This document shows, piece after piece, positions 6,572 through 11,157 of a stretch of 11,157 nt of DNA. Positions within the stretch are counted from its first letter, which is position 1. Each line of letters opens with the position of its first letter. The position numbers and the translations under genes are program-made. The stretch comes from Clostridia bacterium (lineage in GTDB: Bacteria > Bacillota_A > Clostridia > Christensenellales > CAG-138). Below the pieces are notes generated by a model, which was not told the origin of the DNA, ran no database searches, and saw only the letters and a program-made list of their open reading frames with translations. Location: positions 1-11,157 of the forward strand of contig JAFZJT010000317.1 of the NCBI GenBank assembly GCA_017553815.1. The letters run 5' to 3'.

Positions 6572-7525
6572 TCAACCCTTAAGCGTCTCACACCTTTGCT
6601 CCATCAGGCTTATCAGCCCGGCTTTCATGTCGTCGGGAAGGAGCGATGCTTCGGCGTCTTGAATGAACTTGGGAAGGGCGGCGACGGTTTTATCGATCAT
6701 ATCCTTTGCCGCCTTTTCCGTTATGCCTATCGTATTGGCAAAAACAAGGAAGTCCTTGCGTCGGATGTTGGCCTTTTTGCCGTTCAGGGTCAGCGCAAGC
6801 TGCTCCTTGTCCTCGGGCATAACAAGGTTCACGGGAAGCAGATCGTATGCGGGCGAAAGGACGTATTCGCCGCTTTCGGGAGCGGTTTCTATGAGCGAAA
6901 AATTCTTTAGGTGCATATCGGAATTCCCGACGGCAAACGAGAACGCGATCCGAAGGAAGAACTCGGCCAGATCGAGTGCGGGAACTGAGGAGTACTGCTT
7001 GATCAGCTTTGCGCAGCGCTCGTATGAGCCCTTGTACTTATCCGCCGTCAATCGGCCGTCAAGCTGGCAGAGATCCTCCATGGCCAACTTTTTCACGTCC
7101 GCGCGGTCGATGATCCTGTCCACGCGTTTGGTTATGAAAGCATATCCCGAGCTTGCCCCTATGAGCGCATGCGGAACGGTTTTGATACGCAGCCGCTCCG
7201 CCATCTGCATAACAAGATGTTCGGATTCGGGAAGCGCCGTGAAAGCCTCCACCTGTGGCTTCAGTATGTAACCGGTCGGATAGTTAACCAGCGTGAGGCG
7301 CGGCGTCTGCCCGCGTCCGGACATCAGATGGAGCGAAAGCTTTTTCTGCACGCCGGGCACGGTAAAACCACGGCTCGTGCTCTCTTTGACGAGCGCGGCA
7401 AGGGTATCGTCGTCAAGTTCTATTGAGGGAAGGACGGTGGTCCCGAAAAAACGCTTTATGCAGCTTGCATGCCAGCCCGTTCCGTTTTCGGTTTTCAGCG
7501 GTTTCCCGCAGCAAAGGCAGTTCAT
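6572..7525 (-). CDS. hipT: HipT-type HipA-family kinase toxin
   Basis: 317 residues, the short HipA form that lacks the N-terminal subdomain, which here is the separate upstream gene hipS. Visible kinase elements are the Gly-rich loop FTVPGVQKKLSL (54-65), the catalytic segment GNSDMHLKNFSLI (200-212, catalytic D203) and PAYDLLP (225-231, metal-binding D228). HipA/HipT kinases phosphorylate aminoacyl-tRNA synthetases, stopping translation; E. coli HipT acts on tryptophanyl-tRNA synthetase. The target here is not known. C3-x2-C6 and H19-x2-C22 at the N-terminus form a zinc-knuckle-like set. At the loop position where E. coli HipT has Ser-Ile-Ser the sequence is Thr-Val-Pro, so the second phosphorylatable residue is missing. 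AAGGAGG lies seven bases before the ATG, and the gene overlaps hipS by 4 bases. Confidence 0.88.
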   Translation of the reverse strand: MNCLCCGKPLKTENGTGWHASCIKRFFGTTVLPSIELDDDTLAALVKESTSRGFTVPGVQKKLSLHLMSGRGQTPRLTLVNYPTGYILKPQVEAFTALPESEHLVMQMAERLRIKTVPHALIGASSGYAFITKRVDRIIDRADVKKLAMEDLCQLDGRLTADKYKGSYERCAKLIKQYSSVPALDLAEFFLRIAFSFAVGNSDMHLKNFSLIETAPESGEYVLSPAYDLLPVNLVMPEDKEQLALTLNGKKANIRRKDFLVFANTIGITEKAAKDMIDKTVAALPKFIQDAEASLLPDDMKAGLISLMEQRCETLKG

Positions 7526-7860
7526 TCTATCGCCTCCTTTTGATCTGTCACGCTCACGTTGCCGATACCGTCACGGCAGGCGACGAGCAGCAGTCCGAAG
7601 CGGTCCTGAGGATCGAGCTTCCAATTCCGACTGACGACCTCGAGCAGCCAACCTTCTGGAATGAGTCCGTCGAAAAACGGGAAGAGTGTTTTCGATACGT
7701 ACGGAGTTTCCGACAGAGGCAAAGTGAGTGACGCCGGGGATGCGCCGGGGCTTGATAAATAGGCTTTGTCGTACTCGAAAACGTAGCCCTCGTCGGTCTC
7801 CGAAAGAAGCCCGGCAAAGCTGTCGCGCACGTAAATGTAAGCTGTTCTGAAAGTAGTCAT
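7522..7860 (-). CDS. hipS: HipS antitoxin (stand-alone HipA N-terminal subdomain)
   Basis: 112 residues matching the first subdomain of HipA: an N-terminal strand region (AYIYVRDSFAGLLSETDEG), then FPFFDGLIPEGWLLEVVSRN (60-79) and DRFGLLLVACRDGIGNVSV, the usual blocks of this domain. In HipBST systems this small protein, rather than HipB, neutralises the kinase; in E. coli HipS a tryptophan reaches into the HipT active site, and W71 in PEGW is the obvious candidate here. It overlaps hipB by 4 bases upstream and hipT by 4 bases downstream, so all three are translated as a unit. The split is not a recent frameshift of a full-length hipA, because hipT has its own strong ribosome binding site and its own N-terminal cysteine motif. 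Confidence 0.85.
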   Translation of the reverse strand: MTTFRTAYIYVRDSFAGLLSETDEGYVFEYDKAYLSSPGASPASLTLPLSETPYVSKTLFPFFDGLIPEGWLLEVVSRNWKLDPQDRFGLLLVACRDGIGNVSVTDQKEAIE

Positions 7861-8066
7861 TCCTCAGACCTTTCCTTTCTGCCCGGAACGGCTTCATATC
7901 CGAACATCCCGAGGGCAATGTTGACCTTATCCATCCGCACGGTCGCCTTGCCCTGCTCAAGCTCGCGTACGAACCTGAGCCCGAGTCCTGAACGCAGCGC
8001 GAATTCCTCCTGCGTCAGCCCGGCCTGCTTACGGCTTTCCTTTATGAATTGAGCTATCTTGTTCAT
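7857..8066 (-). CDS. hipB: HipB-like helix-turn-helix repressor
   Basis: 69 residues forming a single Xre/Cro-type HTH domain: IAQFIKESRKQAGLTQEEFA (4-23), then LRSGLGLRFVRELEQGKATVRMDKVNIALGMFGYE. It is first in the hipB-hipS-hipT operon and overlaps hipS by 4 bases (ATGA). HipB proteins bind palindromic operators in their own promoter as dimers; three matching 20-bp palindromes lie upstream, one inside the promoter, so autorepression is very likely. The protein has only a short tail after the HTH (VPGRKERSEE). The ribosome binding site is weak (GTGAGGG), which would keep basal expression low. Confidence 0.88.
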   Translation of the reverse strand: MNKIAQFIKESRKQAGLTQEEFALRSGLGLRFVRELEQGKATVRMDKVNIALGMFGYEAVPGRKERSEE

Positions 8067-8099
8067 AGTATGCCCTCACCCAAAGATATTTATGTAATC

Positions 8100-8128
8100 A
8101 TTTTATACCCTTTAAGGTGTAATGTCAA
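8100..8128 (-). promoter_or_regulatory. hipBST promoter
   Basis: On the minus strand a consensus TTGACA (8128-8123) and TAAAAT (8105-8100) are separated by exactly 17 bases, and the start codon of hipB lies about 34 bases downstream of the -10 box. The whole spacer plus part of the -10 is covered by the first operator copy, so bound HipB would block RNA polymerase directly. Confidence 0.75.
8103..8122. promoter_or_regulatory. HipB operator 1
   Basis: TTATACC-N6-GGTGTAA, a 20-bp palindrome with one mismatch between the arms. It fills the spacer of the hipBST promoter. It starts 41 bp before operator 2. Confidence 0.75.
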
Positions 8129-8143
8129 TAGCTAAATCAATAA

Positions 8144-8163
8144 TTATACCCGAAATGGTATAA
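8144..8163. promoter_or_regulatory. HipB operator 2
   Basis: TTATACC-N6-GGTATAA, perfect 7-bp arms. It starts 41 bp after operator 1 and 41 bp before operator 3. It lies upstream of the hipB -35 box on the minus strand. Confidence 0.75.
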
Positions 8164-8184
8164 ATACGATTTGAACACTCGTCG

Positions 8185-8204
8185 TTATACCCAAACGGGT
8201 ATAA
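8185..8204. promoter_or_regulatory. HipB operator 3
   Basis: TTATACC-N6-GGTATAA, perfect; the arms extend inward by one more pair (TTATACCC/GGGTATAA). It starts 41 bp after operator 2. It is the copy nearest parB, about 70 bp upstream of the parB start, and its right arm contains TATAAG, which could serve as a -10 box for the rightward transcript, although no good -35 box is seen. Confidence 0.75.
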
Positions 8205-8216
8205 GCAACTACCCAA

Positions 8217-8238
8217 GGCGCTCGTGAAAGCGGGCGCC
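8217..8238 (+). terminator. GC-rich hairpin in the parB leader (weak terminator or attenuator)
   Basis: GGCGCTCG (8217-8224) pairs with CGGGCGCC (8231-8238) through 8 bp with one G-U pair and a 6-base loop, followed by TTTCTATTT. It ends 23 bases before the parB ribosome binding site. It may act as a partial terminator or mRNA stabiliser for transcripts entering parB. The T-tract is interrupted, so strong termination is unlikely. Confidence 0.4.
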
Positions 8239-8274
8239 TTTCTATTTCAGAATCAACTTACAAGGAGAATCAAT

Positions 8275-9138
8275 ATGAATACAAACAATACAAAAGAAAC
8301 CATCAAGGAACTCAGCATCTCGGAGCTTCGTCACTTCAAGGAGCACCCGTACAGGGTGGTCGACGACGAGGAGATGGACAGGCTCGTCGAGAGCATTGAA
8401 GAGCACGGCGTTATGACGCCGATCAACGTACGCCCGATCGAGGGTGGTTATGAGGTCATATCCGGGCACAGGCGGATCCACGCGGCGAAGCGGGCGGGGC
8501 TTACCACTATTCCCGCCATCGAGATGGATATGACGAGGGATCAAGCCGCGGTAGCGCTCGTTGACAGCAACCTGCACAGGGAACGCCTGCTTCCAAGCGA
8601 AAAGGCATTTGCGTATAAGCTGAAAATTGAGGCTCTTGCACGCCAAGGTAATCGATCGGATTTAACTTCGTCACAAGTTGTGACGAAGTTACGGGCAGAT
8701 GAATTAGTCGCGGAAGGAACCGGCGAGGGACGTATGACAGTCCAGCGCTTCATCCGCCTGACCAACCTCATCCCGCCCCTTCTCCGCATGGTGGATGAAG
8801 AACGCATCGCGTTCACTCCCGCGGTGGAGCTTTCCTACCTCTCTCAGGAGGAACAGGAAATGCTTTTCACAGAGATCGGCGTTACGCTCGCGACGCCTTC
8901 CCTTTCCCAGGCGTGCCGGCTGAAAAAGCTTAGTGGAAAAGGCAAGCTCAATGAGGACATCATCGCTGCCATCATGGCGGAAGAAAAGCCCAATCAGAAG
9001 GAAAAGGTCAGTATCCCCATGAGCAGCATTGGCAAGTATCTGCCCGACGCCGAGCCCAAGCGTGTACAGGAATTCATAATCAAGGCCTGTGCGTTTTACA
9101 AGAAGCATCTGCAAAGGATCAGAGAGGAAGAGAGATAG
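8275..9138 (+). CDS. parB: ParB/Spo0J-family DNA-binding protein
   Basis: 287 residues from the ATG at 8275, chosen because AAGGAG lies seven bases upstream; a GTG 17 codons earlier falls inside a hairpin and lacks such a site. The ParB N-terminal domain is clear: ISELRHFKEHPYRVVDDEEM (15-34), then INVRPIEGGYEVISGHRRIH (50-69) with the GHRR box (64-67), and NLHRERLLPSEKAFAYK (99-115), the CTP-binding region of ParB proteins. A central HTH region follows (MTVQRFIRLTNLIPPLL). ParB proteins load on parS-type sites and slide as CTP-controlled clamps; relatives on mobile elements also act as transcription regulators. No ParA partner is present, and the classical parS sequence was not seen. The small gene at 9141 follows two bases after its stop. 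Confidence 0.88.
   Translation: MNTNNTKETIKELSISELRHFKEHPYRVVDDEEMDRLVESIEEHGVMTPINVRPIEGGYEVISGHRRIHAAKRAGLTTIPAIEMDMTRDQAAVALVDSNLHRERLLPSEKAFAYKLKIEALARQGNRSDLTSSQVVTKLRADELVAEGTGEGRMTVQRFIRLTNLIPPLLRMVDEERIAFTPAVELSYLSQEEQEMLFTEIGVTLATPSLSQACRLKKLSGKGKLNEDIIAAIMAEEKPNQKEKVSIPMSSIGKYLPDAEPKRVQEFIIKACAFYKKHLQRIREEER
8663..8691. repeat. Perfect 29-bp dyad inside the parB coding sequence
   Basis: TAACTTCGTCAC (8663-8674) and GTGACGAAGTTA (8680-8691) are perfect 12-bp arms around AAGTT. It encodes about residues 130-139 (LTSSQVVTKL) of ParB, in a linker between the clamp domain and the HTH region. Its length and perfection make chance less likely than for other palindromes here. It could be a binding site for ParB itself or another factor, or an mRNA hairpin. 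Confidence 0.6.
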
Positions 9139-9140
9139 AT

Positions 9141-9299
9141 ATGCCCGAAAACGAAGAAACGAAGATAGAGTATGAAGAAAACCTGCTTGAAGAATTCGCC
9201 AAGGCCATTGCGCCGGATATCAAGGCTTTCTTTCAAAGCGACGAAGGGAGGCTGTGGTATGAGGAATGGCTCCGCGATCACACCGATTATCAAAAATAA
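9141..9299 (+). CDS. Small acidic protein of unknown function, 52 residues
   Basis: The ATG lies two bases after the parB stop, with GAGGAAG in the end of parB as ribosome binding site, and the frame runs 52 codons to TAA. The product begins MPENEETKIEYEENLLEEFA and ends with a Trp-containing helix (RLWYEEWLRDHTDYQK). It is strongly acidic, with no membrane segment, signal peptide or Cys motif. Placed between parB and the recombinase gene, it is probably co-transcribed with both. I do not recognise the family; acidic small proteins next to recombinases may be directionality factors or DNA mimics, but most directionality factors are basic, so no function is assigned. Confidence 0.6.
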   Translation: MPENEETKIEYEENLLEEFAKAIAPDIKAFFQSDEGRLWYEEWLRDHTDYQK

Positions 9300-9352
9300 C
9301 TTTGCCCACACATTCGACTATGCTGCGGGCTTCTGTTATCATTACGGCAAAG
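9300..9352. repeat. Inverted repeat flanking the gap before the recombinase gene
   Basis: CTTTGCC (9300-9306) and GGCAAAG (9346-9352) are perfect 7-bp arms separated by 39 bases, just before the recombinase ribosome binding site AAGGAG (9360-9365). It could be a regulatory site; it is also compatible with chance. No clear promoter is seen in this gap, so the recombinase probably shares the parB transcript. Confidence 0.25.
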
Positions 9353-9371
9353 CGAAAGAAAGGAGACGCGT

Positions 9372-11157
9372 ATGAACATAGTCATCTACGCCCGCTTTTC
9401 GAGCTACAGCCAGACGGAGCAGTCGATCGAAGGTCAGCTGAAGGTCTGCCATGAGTATGCGGAGGCAAACGGTCATAATGTCGTCGGAGAATACATCGAC
9501 CGAGCTGTTTCGGGAACCACCGACAACCGTGCCGAGTTTCAGCGAATGATAGCCGATTCGGAAAAGCACACATTTGAGGCGATACTCGTATATCAGCTCG
9601 ACCGTTTTGCGAGAAACCGTTACGACAGTGCTATCAACAAGGCAAAGCTGAAGAAAAACGGCGTTCGAGTGATATCCGCGAAGGAGAACATTGCCGACGA
9701 TCCTTCGGGAATACTCGTCGAAGGCGTATTGGAGAGCATGGCGGAGTATTACTCCGCAGAGCTCTCGCTCAAGATCCGGAGGGGTATGGGGATAAACGCA
9801 CAGAAATGTATCTCCAACGGTTCCAATCCCGGGTTGGGTTTTAAGGTCAATCCCGATAAGACCTTCCGCGTCGACGAGGAAGAAGCGGCGATAGTCCGCG
9901 AGACATTCGAGCGATTCGCGCGAGGTCAGACAAAGGCCGAGATAATTAAGGATCTGCAGAGACGCAAGGTCAAGACCTCCCTCGGGAAGGATTTTACCTA
10001 TAACAGCCTCAGCAAGATGCTCCGTAACCGTCGTTATCTCGGCATCTACATCTATGACGGCAAGGAAACACCGGGCGGAATGCCCCGGATACTGGACGAC
10101 GATCTTTTTGAAAGGGTACAGGTTATGCTTGACAAAAATCTGCATGTTCCCGGACGCACGCGGGGCGAAGGTGAGTATCTGCTCACGACAAAACTATTCT
10201 GCGGCCACTGCAAGGAAATGATGACCGGTTATGGCGGTACGAGCCGTTCCGGTGCATACTATCCGTATTATGTTTGCAAGAAAGCCCGCCGTGGGAAATG
10301 CGATAAAAAGGTCATCGGCAAACAGAAGATCGAGGACCGAGTGATCGACGCATGCCTCAGCCTTTTGACTGATGAAAACATCGCGTTCATAGCGAAGCGG
10401 GTCGCTGAGGAATGCGGAAGGGATCCGGACAGCCTGACGGTGAAATCCCTGCGCAAAGCGATACGCGAAGCCGAAACCGCGATCGATAACCTCTGGAGGA
10501 TGATCGAAACCGGGCAATCGGCAGATATGCTTACCGAGCGTCTTGAGCAGCGCAAAGCGGATAAAACGGAGCTTGAAAAACAGCTTACAGCAGAGCTCAA
10601 CCGCAAGGTGTATCTCTCGGAGCCTCAAGTCATGGCATACCTTGATTACATCCGCACCATGCCGCTGCTGGATCTTGAAAAGCGCAGGGCGATAATCAAT
10701 ATCTTCGTCCACGCCGTTTATCTATATGACGACCATTTCACGCTGATCGTCAATGCGAGCAATACTCCGCAGAGGGAAAAGGATATCCCGCTCGACGATA
10801 TCGAAAAAGCCTTTGAAAATGAAGAAGAGGCTGACTGCGGCACATGTTCAGCGTTGAATGATACTGTCCCACCATCAAAAAGACAGGGCGTAAAAACGCC
10901 CTGTTTTTTGATGCTTTTATTGAGCATAGGGGATTCGAACGGCTGCGGCGGCGTAAGCCGAGAAAAGGGCCGCAGTGCGGCGCTTTTCAGCAGCCCGGTG
11001 ATCTCCCCATATCGACTCAGAGCCGATTCGAAGACAATGACAGGTTTCACCTGTGCCTTTTTTGCGTGGCGGAGCATAGGGGATCGGACTGCTGCTCCGC
11101 GTTTGAAAAGAAATCCGAGGCATGGTATAATCATGATAACCGAAAACCGCAGCAGGA
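9372..11157 (+). CDS. Large serine recombinase (site-specific integrase), no stop codon within the window
   Basis: The N-terminal resolvase domain has YARFSSYSQTEQSIEGQ (6-22, catalytic S10), QLDRFARNRYDSA and EGVLESMAEYYSAELSLK. A recombinase domain follows (GLGFKVNPDKTFRVDEEEAA), then a zinc ribbon (LFCGHC, later YVCKKARRGKC) and a coiled coil (LTERLEQRKADKTELEKQL), the standard order for large serine integrases of Clostridia elements. It cuts and joins DNA at attP and attB with a serine nucleophile to integrate or excise the element. AAGGAG lies six bases before the ATG. The conserved protein appears to end near codon 490-505, but the frame stays open for at least 595 codons, through a terminator hairpin (10873-10913) and repeat-like DNA up to the right edge. 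The true stop is outside the window, or the tail was acquired on integration. Confidence 0.9.
   Translation, partial: MNIVIYARFSSYSQTEQSIEGQLKVCHEYAEANGHNVVGEYIDRAVSGTTDNRAEFQRMIADSEKHTFEAILVYQLDRFARNRYDSAINKAKLKKNGVRVISAKENIADDPSGILVEGVLESMAEYYSAELSLKIRRGMGINAQKCISNGSNPGLGFKVNPDKTFRVDEEEAAIVRETFERFARGQTKAEIIKDLQRRKVKTSLGKDFTYNSLSKMLRNRRYLGIYIYDGKETPGGMPRILDDDLFERVQVMLDKNLHVPGRTRGEGEYLLTTKLFCGHCKEMMTGYGGTSRSGAYYPYYVCKKARRGKCDKKVIGKQKIEDRVIDACLSLLTDENIAFIAKRVAEECGRDPDSLTVKSLRKAIREAETAIDNLWRMIETGQSADMLTERLEQRKADKTELEKQLTAELNRKVYLSEPQVMAYLDYIRTMPLLDLEKRRAIINIFVHAVYLYDDHFTLIVNASNTPQREKDIPLDDIEKAFENEEEADCGTCSALNDTVPPSKRQGVKTPCFLMLLLSIGDSNGCGGVSREKGRSAALFSSPVISPYRLRADSKTMTGFTCAFFAWRSIGDRTAAPRLKRNPRHGIIMITENRSR
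10873..10913. terminator. Strong, symmetric intrinsic terminator
   Basis: ACAGGGCG-TAAAAA-CGCCCTGT (10883-10904) is a perfect 8-bp stem followed by a run of six T. The complementarity extends outward through CATCAAAAA / TTTTTGATG with one bulged G (10882), giving about 17 pairs in all and an A-run on the left, so it can act on both strands. It lies within the open reading frame of the recombinase, about 500 codons from its start, roughly where such proteins normally end. Confidence 0.8.
10922..10934 (+). repeat. Direct repeat copy 1 (GAGCATAGGGGAT)
   Basis: A 13-base sequence found again, identical, at 11072-11084. It lies nine bases after the terminator hairpin. It could be part of an interspersed repeat or relate to the attachment site; flanking sequences differ after the next few bases. 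Confidence 0.45.
10962..10988. repeat. Inverted repeat with 12-bp arms
   Basis: GAAAAGGGCCGC (10962-10973) and GCGGCGCTTTTC (10977-10988) match at 11 of 12 positions around a 3-base loop. It sits between the two copies of the 13-base direct repeat, in the part of the recombinase frame that does not look like conserved protein. Confidence 0.5.
11040..11063 (+). terminator. Second terminator-like hairpin
   Basis: ACAGGT-TTC-ACCTGT (11040-11054) is a 6-bp stem with a 3-base loop, followed by GCC and six T. It fits an intrinsic terminator for rightward transcripts. Two terminators within about 190 bp suggest that the stretch 10873-11063 is mainly non-coding despite the open frame. Confidence 0.5.
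11069..11100. repeat. Inverted repeat containing direct repeat copy 2
   Basis: GCGGAGC (11069-11075) and GCTCCGC (11094-11100) are perfect 7-bp arms, and the second copy of GAGCATAGGGGAT (11072-11084) lies mostly in the left arm and loop. It may be a decayed copy of a repeat whose first copy starts at 10922. Confidence 0.4.
11103..11131 (+). promoter_or_regulatory. Sigma-A promoter reading out of the window to the right
   Basis: TTGAAA (11103-11108) and a perfect TATAAT (11126-11131) are spaced by 17 bases, with TGG just before the -10 box forming an extended -10. No gene start with a ribosome binding site is seen before the window ends, so the gene it drives lies beyond 11157. If the DNA here is host chromosome, this would mark the first host gene beside the element. 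Confidence 0.65.

Noticed and set aside
6572..7860. hipS and hipT as one hipA broken by a frameshift
   Set aside because: hipT has its own strong AAGGAGG site, a proper ATG and an N-terminal Cys/His motif, and the 4-base overlap with hipS is the normal HipBST arrangement.
8103..8204. The three evenly spaced palindromes as a CRISPR array
   Set aside because: The repeats are only 20 bp with 21-bp gaps and variable centres, lie in a promoter, and no Cas gene is nearby; their symmetry and position fit repressor operators.
8224..8274. An upstream GTG start for ParB, adding 17 residues
   Set aside because: The GTG lies within the hairpin at 8217-8238 and has no ribosome binding site, whereas the ATG at 8275 has AAGGAG seven bases upstream and begins where ParB homologues usually begin.
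9342..10145. A 267-codon minus-strand frame opposite the recombinase
   Set aside because: The plus strand encodes an unmistakable serine recombinase here, and the minus frame has no ribosome binding site.
10923..10945. Possible tRNA gene on the minus strand (GTTCGAATCC-like T-loop)
   Set aside because: The bases around it do not pair as a T-stem, and no anticodon arm, D-arm or CCA-end acceptor stem could be found.
10718..11134. A 138-codon minus-strand frame at the right end
   Set aside because: It crosses two terminator hairpins and the recombinase coiled-coil region and resembles no family; low-complexity Ser-rich sequence suggests a shadow.

Overview
The window is accessory DNA from a bacterium, most likely a gut-type member of the Bacillota (class Clostridia). 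The grounds are strong AGGAG-type ribosome binding sites in front of nearly every gene, the familiar Clostridia set of MobC, a MOBP-type relaxase and a large serine recombinase, and moderate to high GC. It reads as part of an integrative mobilizable or conjugative element with its recombinase end at the right. No type IV secretion genes, no replication initiator and no ParA are visible, and the left end of the element lies outside the window.

Left block (1-3490). A 1019-residue protein on the minus strand occupies positions 83-3142. It carries the motif set of the two-barrel RNA polymerase superfamily of eukaryotic RNA-silencing RdRPs (QDE-1/RDR) and the SPbeta phage polymerase YonO: an FQIR...KG segment, an SM-x-K segment, the catalytic DYDGD, then VGQISN and EIDSAKSG. 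It is followed, with a 4-base overlap, by a gene that runs off the left edge. Divergently, a 52-codon gene and possibly a tiny coupled ORF lead into the partition genes.

Middle block (3503-6571). A ParM-type actin ATPase and a ParR-like partner overlap by 4 bases. A 240-bp gene-free stretch rich in inverted repeats follows (candidate oriT), then mobC and a MOBP-type relaxase that begins inside mobC with a TTG codon.

Third block (6572-8204). A complete tripartite hipB-hipS-hipT toxin-antitoxin operon lies on the minus strand, convergent with the relaxase gene with no bases between the two stop codons. Upstream of hipB are three copies of a 20-bp operator TTATACC-N6-GGTRTAA spaced exactly 41 bp apart, the first filling the spacer of the hipB promoter.

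Right block (8205-11157). A ParB/Spo0J-family gene contains a perfect 29-bp dyad in its coding sequence. A small acidic ORF follows, then a large serine recombinase whose reading frame has no stop before the window ends, although it passes through a strong terminator hairpin and repeat-like DNA. A good sigma-A type promoter near the right edge points to a gene beyond the window, possibly host DNA.

Taken together, integration (recombinase), transfer (MobC, relaxase, candidate oriT) and stable maintenance (ParM/ParR, ParB, HipBST) are all represented. The standout is the silencing-type RNA polymerase, whose role on such an element cannot be read from the sequence.
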